In this document: one piece after another, positions 24,936-33,505 of the stretch
How positions within the stretch are numbered: position 1 is the first letter of the stretch
Layout: each line of letters starts with the position of its first letter
Source of the DNA: JBBROS01 sp965217935
GTDB taxonomy: Bacteria; Pseudomonadota; Alphaproteobacteria; Acetobacterales; Acetobacteraceae
NCBI GenBank assembly: GCA_965217935.1
Contig: OZ244581.1
Span: 4,154,001 to 4,218,000 of the forward strand
DNA length: 64,000 bases
Reading direction: 5' to 3'
Program-made: the position numbers and the translations under genes
Notes under the pieces: generated by a model
Seen by the model: only the letters and a program-made list of their open reading frames with translations
Database searches by the model: none
Told to the model about the DNA's origin: nothing

Positions 24936-25835
24936 ATGGCGCTAATTCCTTTCGATGATCGCGACGGCATGATCTGGATGGACGGGGCCCTGGTCCCGTG
25001 GCGCGAGGCCAAGCTGCATGTGCTGTCGCATGGGCTGCATTATGCCAGCGGCGTCTTCGAGGGCGAACGGTCATATGCCGGCAATATCTTCAAGCTGCGT
25101 GAACATACCGAGAGGCTGGTCAAATCGGCGGAGATCCTCGGTTTCAAGATACCCTATTCCATGGACGAGATCGATGCGGCCTGCCGGGAGGTGCTTTCGG
25201 CCAATGGCCTCACCGACGGCTACGTCCGCCCGATCGCCTGGCGCGGCAGCGAGCAGTTGGCGGTTTCCGCGCAACTGACGACGATCCATCTCGCCATCGC
25301 CGCCTGGGCCTGGCCCAACCTGTTCGGGGCCGACCGGATGAAGGGCGTCCGTCTCGGCATGGCGCCGTGGAAGCGCCCGCACCCGGAGACGGCGCCGACG
25401 GCCAGCAAGGCGGCCGGGCTGTATATGATCGGCACGCTGTCCAAGCACGCCGCAGAGGCGGCCGGGTTCGACGACGCGCTGATGCTGGATTGGCGCGGGC
25501 ATGTTTCGGAGGCGACAGGCGCGAACATCTTCCTCGTGCTCGATGGCGAGCTGCATACGCCCACGCCCGACTGCTTCCTCGACGGCATCACCCGGCGCAC
25601 CGTGATGAGCATTGCCCGGCGGCATCAGATGAAGGTTGTCGAGCGCCATATCGCGGAGAGCGAGCTGAAGCAGGCCAGCGAGGCGCTCCTGGCCGGGACC
25701 GCGGCCGAGGTGACGCCGGTGCGCGAGATCGCCGGCCAGAGCTACACGCCGGGGCGCATCACGGAAACGTTGCTGCGGGACTATGAGGCGCTGGTGCGGA
25801 TGTCGCCGGAGGAGGTGGCAAAGCAGGCGGCTTGA
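24936..25835 (+). CDS. ilvE: Branched-chain amino acid aminotransferase
   Basis: A 299-residue class IV PLP aminotransferase that exchanges the amino group between glutamate and the keto acids of leucine, isoleucine and valine. The N-terminus MALIPFDDRDGMIWMDGALV and SHGLHYASGVFEGERSY are typical. The Lys-containing region is SKAAGLYMIGTLSKHAAEAAG, and the phosphate-binding end is SEATGANIFLV and the GITRRTVMSIAR block. AGGAGG-like CACGGAGGC precedes the ATG. It is divergent from the MarR/OmpR/EnvZ-type operon. It is followed at about 150 bases by a strong stem-loop with a T-rich tail. Confidence 0.94.
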   Translation: MALIPFDDRDGMIWMDGALVPWREAKLHVLSHGLHYASGVFEGERSYAGNIFKLREHTERLVKSAEILGFKIPYSMDEIDAACREVLSANGLTDGYVRPIAWRGSEQLAVSAQLTTIHLAIAAWAWPNLFGADRMKGVRLGMAPWKRPHPETAPTASKAAGLYMIGTLSKHAAEAAGFDDALMLDWRGHVSEATGANIFLVLDGELHTPTPDCFLDGITRRTVMSIARRHQMKVVERHIAESELKQASEALLAGTAAEVTPVREIAGQSYTPGRITETLLRDYEALVRMSPEEVAKQAA

Positions 25836-25868
25836 TGGGCGCGGCGCGATCCCGAATGCGCGCCGCCG

Positions 25869-26147
25869 CTACCCGGCCAGGAAGCCGGGCGCTGCGAGCG
25901 CCAGCCATAGCAGAGCCGCGGCCAGCAGGCTTTTGCCAAGGAAGGCCGCAACGCGGATCAGTTGCTGCCCACGAAGCCGCTCTAGACCCGTATCGCCCTG
26001 ACTGTGGTCAGGGCGATACGGGTCTTGCTTTTTCTGGTCTGGCAATTGACGCCCTGACTGTTTCCAATCAGGGCGATCGCAGTCTAGCGACGGCGAGCGG
26101 AAGGGTCGAAGGGTTCGCACGTAAGTCGGTTGAGTAATGACGGACAT
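25869..26147 (-). CDS. Putative small membrane protein containing two in-frame palindromes
   Basis: A 92-codon frame that starts at an ATG preceded by GAGGAGGCAGCA, one of the better ribosome binding sites in the window. The N-terminal 24 residues (MSVITQPTYVRTLRPFRSP) are followed by about 40 charged residues encoded by two copies of a CCTGAC/GTCAGG-type palindrome, and the C-terminus is a hydrophobic helix (FLGKSLLAAALLWLALAAPG). I do not know a matching family. It may be a real small membrane protein into which palindromes inserted in frame, or the tail of one that was disrupted. A GTTC-N7-GTTC motif lies 34-48 bp upstream of the start. It runs against ilvE. Confidence 0.4.
   Translation of the reverse strand: MSVITQPTYVRTLRPFRSPSLDCDRPDWKQSGRQLPDQKKQDPYRPDHSQGDTGLERLRGQQLIRVAAFLGKSLLAAALLWLALAAPGFLAG
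25984..26025 (+). repeat. Long perfect hairpin, CCTGAC-family palindrome 1 (likely ilvE terminator)
   Basis: AGACCCGTATCGCCCTGAC at 25984-26002 pairs perfectly over 19 bp with its complement at 26007-26025 around TGTG. On the plus strand it is followed by TGCTTTTTCT, so it can act as an intrinsic terminator for ilvE. The same core recurs at 26050, 50386 and, with changed bases, 53611, which makes it a dispersed palindrome rather than a unique terminator. Confidence 0.8.
26050..26075 (+). repeat. CCTGAC-family palindrome 2
   Basis: CGCCCTGA at 26050-26057 pairs with TCAGGGCG at 26068-26075. It is followed by ATCGCAGTCTAG, which resembles the GATACGGGTCTAG-like flank of the other copies. It lies in frame inside the small open frame on the minus strand. 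Confidence 0.65.
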
Positions 26148-26180
26148 TGCTGCCTCCTCAAGCCAGGAACAAGAGTTAAT

Positions 26181-26195
26181 GTTCCCTATTTGTTC
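26181..26195. promoter_or_regulatory. GTTC-N7-GTTC motif, LexA-box-like
   Basis: GTTC at 26181-26184 and GTTC at 26192-26195 are spaced by exactly 7 bases, the form of the LexA operator in Alphaproteobacteria. It lies 34-48 bp upstream of the small minus-strand open frame, within a locally A/T-rich piece. A match to eight fixed bases is expected about once or twice by chance in a window of this size, so the site is only suggestive. Confidence 0.35.
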
Positions 26196-26244
26196 CTAAC
26201 GAACGGAGGAAGTCAACTGTCCTGCAAGCCCACTCGCCAAGCCG

Positions 26245-29049
26245 TCAGGATACGGCCGCGACCGGCCGCCGCGGCGTGGGAGGCGGGGCAGTTTGGTCAT
26301 CCGGCGGCTGCAGCGCCGAGAGCAGCGCCTGGCGCAATCCCGCCAGCTTGCGCTCGTTCTCGACCTTCAGGCCGAACACGTCCTTGACGTAGAACACGTC
26401 GACCGCGCGGACGCCGTAGGTGGTCACGTGCGCCGAGGCGATCTGCAGCCCTTGCTCGCTGATCGCCGCCGTCACGTCATGCAGCAGGCCGGGGCGGTCG
26501 CGCCCGTTCACCTCAAGAACCGTGTGGGTGTTGCTCGCCCGGTTGTCGATCACGACGCGCGGCGGCACGTGGATGGCGCGCATCCGCCGCCCGATCAAGG
26601 CGGACGAGGCCCGGCGTATCTCGCCTTGCAGCGCGATCCGCCCGGAGAGGGCCTGCTCCACCAGGACATGCAGCCGGGCCAGCCGGTGCGGCGCGTCGAA
26701 GGCGCCTCCGGCCGCGTCCTGCACCCAGAAGGTATCGAGCGCGCATCCGTTGGTCAGCGTATGGATGCGGGCATCGACGATGCTCGCCCCGGCCACGGCC
26801 AGCGCGCCCGCGATGCTGCTGAACAGCCCGGCGTGGTCGGCGGTGTAGACCGTCACCTCCGTCACCGCCCGCGCCGGCAACGGCTGGGTGTCGACCGTCA
26901 GCGGCGCGTCGCGGGCCTCGGCGTCCCGGATCAGCCTTGCGTGGCGGGCGTGGCTGTCAGGGTCGAAGCTCAGCCAATAGCCCGGGTAGCCGAGGGCGAA
27001 GAAGAAGTCCCGCTCCTGCGCCGGCCACTCCGCGAGCAAGGGCGCCACCGCCTCCTTCGCGCGGGCGACGCGGACATCCCGCTCGGTCGTGGCCAGGCCG
27101 CCGGCCAGGACGTCGGCCACGCGGGAGTACAGCTCCCGCAGCAGCGTCGCCTTCCAGCCGTTCCAGACCTTGGCGCTGACCGCGCGCATGTCCGCCACGG
27201 TCAGGACCAGCAGCAGCTTCAGCCGCTCCGGCGACTGGATCGTGTCGGCCAGGTCCATGATGGTCTTGGGGTCGTCGATGTCGCGCTTGAACGCGGTCTG
27301 GCTCAGCAACAGGTGGTGCAGCACGAGCCAGCTCACCGTGTCCGTCTCTTCGGCCGAAAGCCCCAGGGCCGGGCCCAGCTCCTGCGCCAGCTCCGCGCCC
27401 AGCTCGGAATGGTCGCCGCCGCGGCCCTTGGCGATGTCGTGCAGCAAGGCCGCGCTATACAGCGAGCGGCGCGATTGCAGGTCCTCGCAAATGCCGGTCG
27501 CGATCGGCGCGATCTCTGACAGGTCGCCGCGTTCGAGCGCGTTCAGCACCCGCAGCGCCTCGATCGTGTGCTCGTCGACGGTGAAGACGTGGTAGGTGTC
27601 GAACTGCATCTGCCCGACGATCCGCGCCCAATCGGGGATATACCGCCCCAGGAACCCGGTCTCGTTCATCACCGCGATCCATTTCGCGCCCTCGGCCCGC
27701 CCCGGCCCGTCCTCGGGGCCGCACAGCAGGTCCTGGAACATCGCCGCCGCGTCCGGATCGCTGCGCAGCGGGATGGCCTGCCGCTCGTTGCGGATCATCG
27801 CCCGCATCGCCAGCGGATGCAGCTTCAACTGCCGGTCCCGCGCGATCTGCAGGATGCGGAACATCGACGTCGGCAAACGGTCGAAGCCCCGGCCGGGCGC
27901 GCAGAGAAGCTGGCCGTTCGCGAGCACGAAGCCGTCGCTCAGCAGGTTCGGATCGGTTTCCGGCTCCAGCGCCGGCGGGCCGAGGGCTGCGCGCACGACG
28001 GCCGGCTCCAGCACCGTGGTGATGCGGGTGATCTCGCGCGCGGTCAGGAAGTAATGGCGCATGAAGCGTTCGACGCCGTCCTGCCGCCCGTGCCGCGTGT
28101 AGCCCATCCGCGCGCCGACCACCGGCTGCAGGTCGAAGGTCAGGCGGTCCTCCGCGCGCCCGGCGACGTAGTGCAGGTGGAAGCGCACCGTCCAGAGGAA
28201 ATCCCACGACCGCCGCGCGTGCTTGGCCTCGAGCTGGGTCAGGATGCCGCCGCCAGGGCTGTCCGCGCCGACCAGCTCCCCCATCACCTGCGTGCCGAAC
28301 ACGTAGCGGGTCATCCAGTACAGCGTCTGCAGGTCCCGCAGCCCGCCGCGGCCCTCCTTGATGTTCGGCTCGACCAGGAACGGGCTCTCGCCGTAGCGGT
28401 GATGCCGGGCGTCGCGCTCGGCCTGCTTGGCGGTGATGAAGGCTCCTGCCCCGGCCTCCCGGCAGGCGGCGAGGAATGCGTCCTGAAAGCCGGCGAAGAC
28501 CGCCGGGTCGCCGGACAGGTGGCGGGCGTCGATCAGGCTGGTGCGGATCGTAAGATCGCGGTTGGCGTCGGCGATGCACTGCTCGGCCGAGCGCGTTGCG
28601 TGGCCCACCTTCAAGCCGAGATCCCATAGGAAGTAGAGCATGAACTCTATGGTCGCGAGCGTGCCGGCGGACGGCGCCTGACCGGTGATGAACAGGAGGT
28701 CGATGTCGCTGAACGGCGCGAGCACGCCGCGGCCGTAGCCGCCGGTGGCCACGATCGCCAGGGGCTCCGCCGCGCCCGGCTGCGTCTGGGCCGCGGCATA
28801 ATCGTGCAGCGTAGATATGACGCCGTCCGTCAGGCGGCCCAGCAAGCGGCCGGATTGCAGCCCGGTCCAGGCGCCGGCCTCGAAGCCCTCCTGCACGTGC
28901 TGCTGCGCCCGCGCCAGATGCCGTCGGAACGCTGCCAGGGCCGCGTCGCGCGGGATGGCGCGGCCTGGCGGACTCAGGGACTCAAGCGTCGAGGTGAGCT
29001 GCTGAGCGGCATCCTCGGGCCGCTCGGGCCATGGCAGGTTCGTGGACAT
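26245..29049 (-). CDS. glnD: Bifunctional PII uridylyltransferase / uridylyl-removing enzyme
   Basis: This 934-residue enzyme is the main glutamine sensor; it adds or removes UMP on PII proteins and so controls glutamine synthetase and nitrogen genes. The N-terminal nucleotidyltransferase has GGYGRGVLAPFSDIDLLF with the two catalytic aspartates. The central HD hydrolase has LLHDIAKGRGGDHSELG and VLHHLLLSQTA. Two C-terminal ACT domains bind glutamine (VYTADHAGLFSSIAGAL and EVNGRDRPGLLHDVTAAI). Length fits the family. It starts 5 bases after the mutS stop on the same strand, so mutS-glnD is one unit, as in many alphaproteobacteria. Confidence 0.97.
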   Translation of the reverse strand: MSTNLPWPERPEDAAQQLTSTLESLSPPGRAIPRDAALAAFRRHLARAQQHVQEGFEAGAWTGLQSGRLLGRLTDGVISTLHDYAAAQTQPGAAEPLAIVATGGYGRGVLAPFSDIDLLFITGQAPSAGTLATIEFMLYFLWDLGLKVGHATRSAEQCIADANRDLTIRTSLIDARHLSGDPAVFAGFQDAFLAACREAGAGAFITAKQAERDARHHRYGESPFLVEPNIKEGRGGLRDLQTLYWMTRYVFGTQVMGELVGADSPGGGILTQLEAKHARRSWDFLWTVRFHLHYVAGRAEDRLTFDLQPVVGARMGYTRHGRQDGVERFMRHYFLTAREITRITTVLEPAVVRAALGPPALEPETDPNLLSDGFVLANGQLLCAPGRGFDRLPTSMFRILQIARDRQLKLHPLAMRAMIRNERQAIPLRSDPDAAAMFQDLLCGPEDGPGRAEGAKWIAVMNETGFLGRYIPDWARIVGQMQFDTYHVFTVDEHTIEALRVLNALERGDLSEIAPIATGICEDLQSRRSLYSAALLHDIAKGRGGDHSELGAELAQELGPALGLSAEETDTVSWLVLHHLLLSQTAFKRDIDDPKTIMDLADTIQSPERLKLLLVLTVADMRAVSAKVWNGWKATLLRELYSRVADVLAGGLATTERDVRVARAKEAVAPLLAEWPAQERDFFFALGYPGYWLSFDPDSHARHARLIRDAEARDAPLTVDTQPLPARAVTEVTVYTADHAGLFSSIAGALAVAGASIVDARIHTLTNGCALDTFWVQDAAGGAFDAPHRLARLHVLVEQALSGRIALQGEIRRASSALIGRRMRAIHVPPRVVIDNRASNTHTVLEVNGRDRPGLLHDVTAAISEQGLQIASAHVTTYGVRAVDVFYVKDVFGLKVENERKLAGLRQALLSALQPPDDQTAPPPTPRRPVAAVS

Positions 29050-29054
29050 TCGTG

Positions 29055-31631
29055 TCAGCTTAGTTGGGCATCCTCGGCAGATACAGCAATGATTCCTTTC
29101 AAAACGTAAAGAGTTTCCAAGGCGTCCCGCGGCGACATCCGGTCCGGCTCAAGCGCTGCCACCGCCTCACGCAGCCGGTCGGGCGCCGAGGGCGGTTCCG
29201 GCATCGAGTCGAACAGCGGCAGCGACGAGGGCGTCCCATGACCGTTCCGCTCGAGCGCCGCCAGCAGCGCCCCGGCCCGGCGCACGGTCTCGGGCGGCAC
29301 GCCGGCCAGTCCCGCCACGTGCACGCCCCAGCTCCGTCCCGCCGAACCCTCCGCCACCTCGTGCAGGAACACGACGCTGCCGCGCCATTCCTTCACCCGC
29401 ATCGTGTTGAGGCACAGGCGCGGCATCGTCTCCGCCAAGTGCGCCAGCTCGTGGAAATGGGTGGCGAACACCGTGCGGCAGCGGATTTGCCCGTGCAGCG
29501 CCTCCAGCACGGCCCAGGCGATCGCCAATCCGTCGAGCGTGCTGGTGCCCCGCCCGATCTCGTCCACCACCACGAGGCTGCGCGGCCCGGCCTGGTTCAG
29601 GATCGCCGCCGTCTCGGTCATCTCCACCATGAAGGTGCTGCGCCCGCGCGCCAGGTCGTCCGCCGCGCCGACCCGGCTGAACAGGCGGTCGACGACGCCG
29701 ATCCGCGCGCGCTCGGCCGGCGCCGGCAGCCCGGCCTGCGCCAGGATGGCGATCAGCGCGTTCTGCCGCAGGAACGTGCTCTTGCCCGCCATGTTGGGGC
29801 CGGTCAGCAGCAGCACGCGGCGATGCGGCGACAGGTCGCATCCGTTCGGGACGAAGGCGGCCCCGGCGCCGAGCGCTGCCTCCACCACCGGATGCCGGCC
29901 GCCGACGATGCAGAACGCATCGCCGTCATCGACCAGCGGCCTGCACCACCGGCCTCCCTCTGCCAGACGCGCGCAGGATTGCAGCGCATCGAGCCGGGCC
30001 AGACGGGCGGCGCAACGCTGCAGCGCCTCGGCCGCCGCCAGCGCCGCATCCACCAGATGCTGGAACGCCATCCGCTCGCGGGCGACTGCCGCGTCCGCGG
30101 CCTCGGTGATGCGGCGGTCCAGCGTTGCCAGTTCGGGGTTGCTGAACCGCGCCCCGTTGGCCGTCGACTGGCGCAGGACCAGATCCGGGTGCGCCCGCAG
30201 GGTTTCGGCCGCCGCCGCCGGGGCCTCGATGACGTAGCCGAGCTGCGCGTGATGGCGGATCTTCAGGTTTGCGACGCCGTACCGCTGCGCGAAATCGAGC
30301 GCGAGCCCGGCCACAACCCGCCGGCTGTCGTCGCGCAAGGCGCGGTGCGCGTCCAGCTCGCCATCGAAGCCAGGGGCGATCACGCCGCCGTCGTCCAGGC
30401 GGGCCGGCAACGGATCGTTCAGGGCGCGGGCCAGCAGCGTGGCGAGATTCGGGTCAAGCCCGGACAGCGCCGGGCGGAACGGTCCGCCAGCCATCGCCGC
30501 GTCGGCCAGCCCCGCGACCCGCAACGCCTGCAGCACGGCTCCGAGATCGCGCGGCGCGGCGCGGCCGAGGCCAAGCCGCGCGAGCGCCCGCGGCAAATCC
30601 GGCAAGCCGCGCAGGGCGCCGCGCAAGCGCGCGAGCGCGGCCGGCTGCAGCAGAAGCCAGCCCCAGCCGTCCTGCCGGGCGGCGATCCGTTTCGGATCGA
30701 GCAGCGGCGCGCCGATCCAGCGCGCGAGCAGCCGGGCGCCCGGCGCCGTCAGGGTCCGGCTCGTGGCCGACAGCAGCGTGTGCGTCCCGCTCCCGTCCCG
30801 CGCGCGGGTCAGCTCCAGGCTCGCCCGCGTCGCCGCGTCGAGCATCATCTGGCCGGCCATCCCCTGCGGCTCGGGCCGGGACAGCCGCGGCATCTGCCCC
30901 GCCGCGGTGCTCTGGAGGTAGTCGAGCGCCAGGGCGGCGGCGGCGGCCTCGGCGTCGGAATAAGTCCCGAAGGCGTCCAGATCGGCCGCCCCGAACGCTT
31001 CCGCGACCCGGCGCCGGGCGGCCATCGGCGGCGGGGCCGCGATCTCCGGCCCGCGCCGGTCCTCCCAGTCCTGCAACGCCAGGGCGTCGGGCGCGAGGAT
31101 TTCGGCCGGTTCCAATCGGCCGAGCAGGGCAGGGAGCTCGTCCGCGGACGGCGCCGCCGTCTCGAACGATCCGGTTGACACGTCCACCCAAGCGGCGCCC
31201 AACGCCGGGCCAAGCCTGGCTATCGCGAGCAGCAGGTTTGGCCGATGCGCTTCGAGCAGGCTGTCCTCGGTCAGCGTCCCCGGGGTGACGAGGCGAACCA
31301 CGGCGCGCTTCAGCGGCGCTTTGCCGGCGCGGGACTTGGGGTCCTCCATCTGCTCGGCGACGGCGACGCGGAAACCGCGCCGGATCAGCCGGGCCAGGTA
31401 GGCGTCGGCGGCATGGACCGGCACGCCGCACATCGGGATCGGCGCGCCCTGGTGCTCGCCGCGTCTGGTGAGCGCGATGTCGAGGGCGGCTGCGGCGGCT
31501 TCGGCGTCGTCGAAGAACAGCTCGTAGAAGTCGCCCATGCGAAGGAAGAGCAGGGCGTCCGGGTTCTCGGCCTTGAGGTGGAACCACTGCGCCATGCTGG
31601 GGGATGCGCCCTCGGCGCTGGGGGTGGGCAT
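29055..31631 (-). CDS. mutS: DNA mismatch repair protein MutS
   Basis: The 858-residue mismatch-recognition ATPase. Domain I (MAQWFHLKAENPDALLFLRM, then GDFYELFFDDA) carries the Phe-x-Glu mismatch-probing motif as FYE; the connector, lever and clamp domains follow, and the ATPase has Walker A GPNMAGKSTFLRQ, Walker B SLVVVDEIGRGTST and the signature region ARGRSTFMVEMTETA. The DNA-binding motif is NGARFSNPELATLDRRI. The N-terminus has about 12 extra residues before MAQW. Length is normal for the family. mutL is not in the window. glnD follows after 5 bases. Confidence 0.97.
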   Translation of the reverse strand: MPTPSAEGASPSMAQWFHLKAENPDALLFLRMGDFYELFFDDAEAAAAALDIALTRRGEHQGAPIPMCGVPVHAADAYLARLIRRGFRVAVAEQMEDPKSRAGKAPLKRAVVRLVTPGTLTEDSLLEAHRPNLLLAIARLGPALGAAWVDVSTGSFETAAPSADELPALLGRLEPAEILAPDALALQDWEDRRGPEIAAPPPMAARRRVAEAFGAADLDAFGTYSDAEAAAAALALDYLQSTAAGQMPRLSRPEPQGMAGQMMLDAATRASLELTRARDGSGTHTLLSATSRTLTAPGARLLARWIGAPLLDPKRIAARQDGWGWLLLQPAALARLRGALRGLPDLPRALARLGLGRAAPRDLGAVLQALRVAGLADAAMAGGPFRPALSGLDPNLATLLARALNDPLPARLDDGGVIAPGFDGELDAHRALRDDSRRVVAGLALDFAQRYGVANLKIRHHAQLGYVIEAPAAAAETLRAHPDLVLRQSTANGARFSNPELATLDRRITEAADAAVARERMAFQHLVDAALAAAEALQRCAARLARLDALQSCARLAEGGRWCRPLVDDGDAFCIVGGRHPVVEAALGAGAAFVPNGCDLSPHRRVLLLTGPNMAGKSTFLRQNALIAILAQAGLPAPAERARIGVVDRLFSRVGAADDLARGRSTFMVEMTETAAILNQAGPRSLVVVDEIGRGTSTLDGLAIAWAVLEALHGQIRCRTVFATHFHELAHLAETMPRLCLNTMRVKEWRGSVVFLHEVAEGSAGRSWGVHVAGLAGVPPETVRRAGALLAALERNGHGTPSSLPLFDSMPEPPSAPDRLREAVAALEPDRMSPRDALETLYVLKGIIAVSAEDAQLS

Positions 31632-31694
31632 GGGCGGGAGTTTAGCGGGGCGGGGGAGGGAGGGCTATGGCGGGGGCGCCAGGCGAGCCAGCTT

Positions 31695-32408
31695 TCAGTG
31701 CCGAAGCGAACGGAAAGCGCCTTCGGTCAGGATAGGCACGCAAGCGCTCGTTGCGGTCTGCACGGCCAACTTCACGTCATCGGAATGCCCCCATCCCATC
31801 AGCTCGCGTCCCGAGACGGAGTCTTGAACCAAGCCCGCCAGATCGTTCCCGGCCGACCGGAACGCGTCACGCGCGATCCGCGCCTCAGGCGAGCAAGGTT
31901 GGTCCAGGTGGTGAATGACGGCGCCGGCGCCCAGGAGATCCTCGATTGCCGGCCGTAGGCTTCCGTCCGGCCATCGCTCTCCGGCTGGGATGACGCCGAT
32001 CGGGCCGCCGCATGACACCTCGCGTGCGGCCCGGGCGACGGCGGCGGCGTTCCGTAGGCAGCCGGCAATGACTGGCGTTCCGCCGCACGCGAGGGATAGC
32101 CGCGACCCGTTGGGCGACGGCAGCATGAGCCTTGTCCCGGCTGGAATGGCCAGAAGGCTCGCGGGGGAAAGGCTAAGCTGCCGGCGTCCGCTTTCTCGCG
32201 GCTGAGCAAGTCTTGCGCCGGCGCGCTCGGCCGCGGCTTGGGCATTCTCGCGGCTATCGCCGAAGAAAGGGATGATAGCCGCGCCTCTCGATACGGCGAC
32301 ATCAACGCTGGTGGAGAATGACAGCACGTCGACGATGATGACCACCGTGACCTGATCTCGCAGCGCTTCGACGCCGTGCAGCCCCCATTCCGACGTGGCC
32401 GGCGCCAT
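31695..32408 (-). CDS. 2-phosphosulfolactate phosphatase family (ComB-like) protein
   Basis: A 237-residue protein of the ComB family; ComB hydrolyses 2-phosphosulfolactate in coenzyme M synthesis in methanogens, while bacterial members are mostly uncharacterised and may act in sulfolactate metabolism. Family-like blocks are VVIIVDVLSFSTSVDVAVSRGA, LMLPSPNGSRLSLA, AGCLRNAAAVARAA and GVIPAGERWPDGSLRPAIEDLLGAGAVI (given in parts). I start at the ATG giving MAPATSEWGL, which has GGAGAAATT upstream; the frame extends further without similarity. It is divergent from the Uma2-like gene with 70 bp between. No other sulfolactate gene is nearby, so the substrate remains open. Confidence 0.8.
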   Translation of the reverse strand: MAPATSEWGLHGVEALRDQVTVVIIVDVLSFSTSVDVAVSRGAAIIPFFGDSRENAQAAAERAGARLAQPRESGRRQLSLSPASLLAIPAGTRLMLPSPNGSRLSLACGGTPVIAGCLRNAAAVARAAREVSCGGPIGVIPAGERWPDGSLRPAIEDLLGAGAVIHHLDQPCSPEARIARDAFRSAGNDLAGLVQDSVSGRELMGWGHSDDVKLAVQTATSACVPILTEGAFRSLRH

Positions 32409-32478
32409 GATAATTTCTCCTGCAAGCGGTTTCGCGACAGGAAACCGGTTCAAGCAGACGTATGCTAGTGCGCGCTGC

Positions 32479-33051
32479 ATGACCGCTGCCCTGCAACAGC
32501 CGATGACATTGGAAGACTTCCTCTCCTGGGAAGGGCGCCAGGACGCGCGCCACGAGTTCGACGGCGTACAGCCGATTGCCATGACTGGCGGCACGCGGTC
32601 GCAAGGCCGCATTCAGCGAAACTTGGCAATCTCAGTCGGTGGCCGGCTGGCCGAGGGTCCCTGCGAATTCCTCGGCAGCGACTTCCAACTGCGAATTGGA
32701 AACAGGGTGCGCTACCCGGATGGAATGGTGTTCTGCTCCCGAGGCGAGGCAACCGACACGAGTGCGGGAGATCCAGCCATCGTCTTTGAAGTCTTGAGTT
32801 CATCGACGGCCGGAACTGATCGCATCATAAAAGTCCGCGAATACCAAAGCCTCCCGTTGCCGCGCCGCCATATCCTCTTGGAACAGGATCGGATTGCCGC
32901 CACGGTGCTGGCGCGCGGGAACGGCTTGTGGTCAAGCTCGGTCGTGACCGGCGGCGAGTTGCTCAGCATGCCTGAGACCGACGCGACCATTACGCTGTCG
33001 GAGATTCACAGAGGCGCCGACCTGAACCTCGACCGTATGCCGCCCGGCTGA
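32479..33051 (+). CDS. Uma2-family (DUF820) PD-(D/E)XK endonuclease-like protein
   Basis: A 190-residue protein of the Uma2 family. The N-terminal MTLEDFLSWEGRQDARHEFDG and AMTGGTRSQGRIQRNLAI are typical. The nuclease-fold core has VRYPDGMVFCS (Asp), AIVFEVLSSSTAGTD (Glu) and IKVREYQSLP (Lys), that is, a complete D-E-x-K-type set. The family is very abundant in cyanobacteria and scattered elsewhere; biological roles are unproven and no nuclease activity can be assumed. I chose the ATG at MTAALQQPM, 8 residues before the conserved start; earlier in-frame ATGs overlap the start of the divergent ComB-like gene. Confidence 0.82.
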   Translation: MTAALQQPMTLEDFLSWEGRQDARHEFDGVQPIAMTGGTRSQGRIQRNLAISVGGRLAEGPCEFLGSDFQLRIGNRVRYPDGMVFCSRGEATDTSAGDPAIVFEVLSSSTAGTDRIIKVREYQSLPLPRRHILLEQDRIAATVLARGNGLWSSSVVTGGELLSMPETDATITLSEIHRGADLNLDRMPPG

Positions 33052-33115
33052 AAAGCCTTGCCAAAGACGCAGCATCGAAAGGGGGCCAGCGGCCAGCCCC
33101 TGGAGAGACACGAAC

Positions 33116-33147
33116 GAGGCCGGGCGATGGTTTTCGAACCCGGCCTC
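33116..33147 (-). terminator. Stem-loop after grxD (end of purine operon)
   Basis: GAGGCCGGG at 33116-33124 pairs perfectly with CCCGGCCTC at 33139-33147. It lies just past the grxD stop on the minus strand and about 65 bp after the Uma2-like stop on the plus strand, so it may act on both converging transcripts. No T tract follows. Confidence 0.55.
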
Positions 33148-33154
33148 CGATCCG

Positions 33155-33493
33155 TCAGGCCGCCGCTTGGTGCGGAATGCCTTTCTCCGTCAGCATCGTC
33201 TCAAGCTCGCCGGACTGATACATCTCGGTCACGATGTCGCTGCCGCCCACGAACTCCCCGGCCACGTAAAGCTGCGGCACCGTCGGCCAGGAGGAGAATT
33301 CCTTGACGCCCTCGCGCAGCGCCGGGTCGTCGAGGACGTTCGCGGTTTGGAACGGCACGCCCATGTGCGTCAGGATCTGCACCACGCGGGCGGAAAAGCC
33401 GCATTGCGGGAACATGGCGTTGCCCTTCATGTAGAGCATGACGGGGTTGGCTGAGATGTCGTTCTGGATACGCTCGGCGACGGGATTGCTCAT
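33155..33493 (-). CDS. grxD: Monothiol glutaredoxin, Grx4/GrxD type
   Basis: A 112-residue CGFS-type glutaredoxin that carries [2Fe-2S] clusters with glutathione and partners with BolA proteins. The motif MFPQCGFSARVVQIL holds the single active cysteine; KGNAMFPQ gives the glutathione-contact lysine, and WPTVPQLYVAGEFVGGSDI has the cis-proline loop. Length is the family standard. bolA lies directly upstream (12 bp), so the two partners are probably made together at the end of the purine operon. Purine synthesis itself uses an Fe-S amidotransferase (PurF) in many bacteria, which may be a reason for the linkage; this is inference. Confidence 0.95.
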   Translation of the reverse strand: MSNPVAERIQNDISANPVMLYMKGNAMFPQCGFSARVVQILTHMGVPFQTANVLDDPALREGVKEFSSWPTVPQLYVAGEFVGGSDIVTEMYQSGELETMLTEKGIPHQAAA

Positions 33494-33505
33494 CGGTAGG
33501 CTCCG

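Noticed and set aside
26181..26195. Strong claim of SOS control from GTTC-N7-GTTC
   Set aside because: Chance matches of this short motif are expected about once or twice in 64 kb counting both strands, so I keep it only as a suggestive site.
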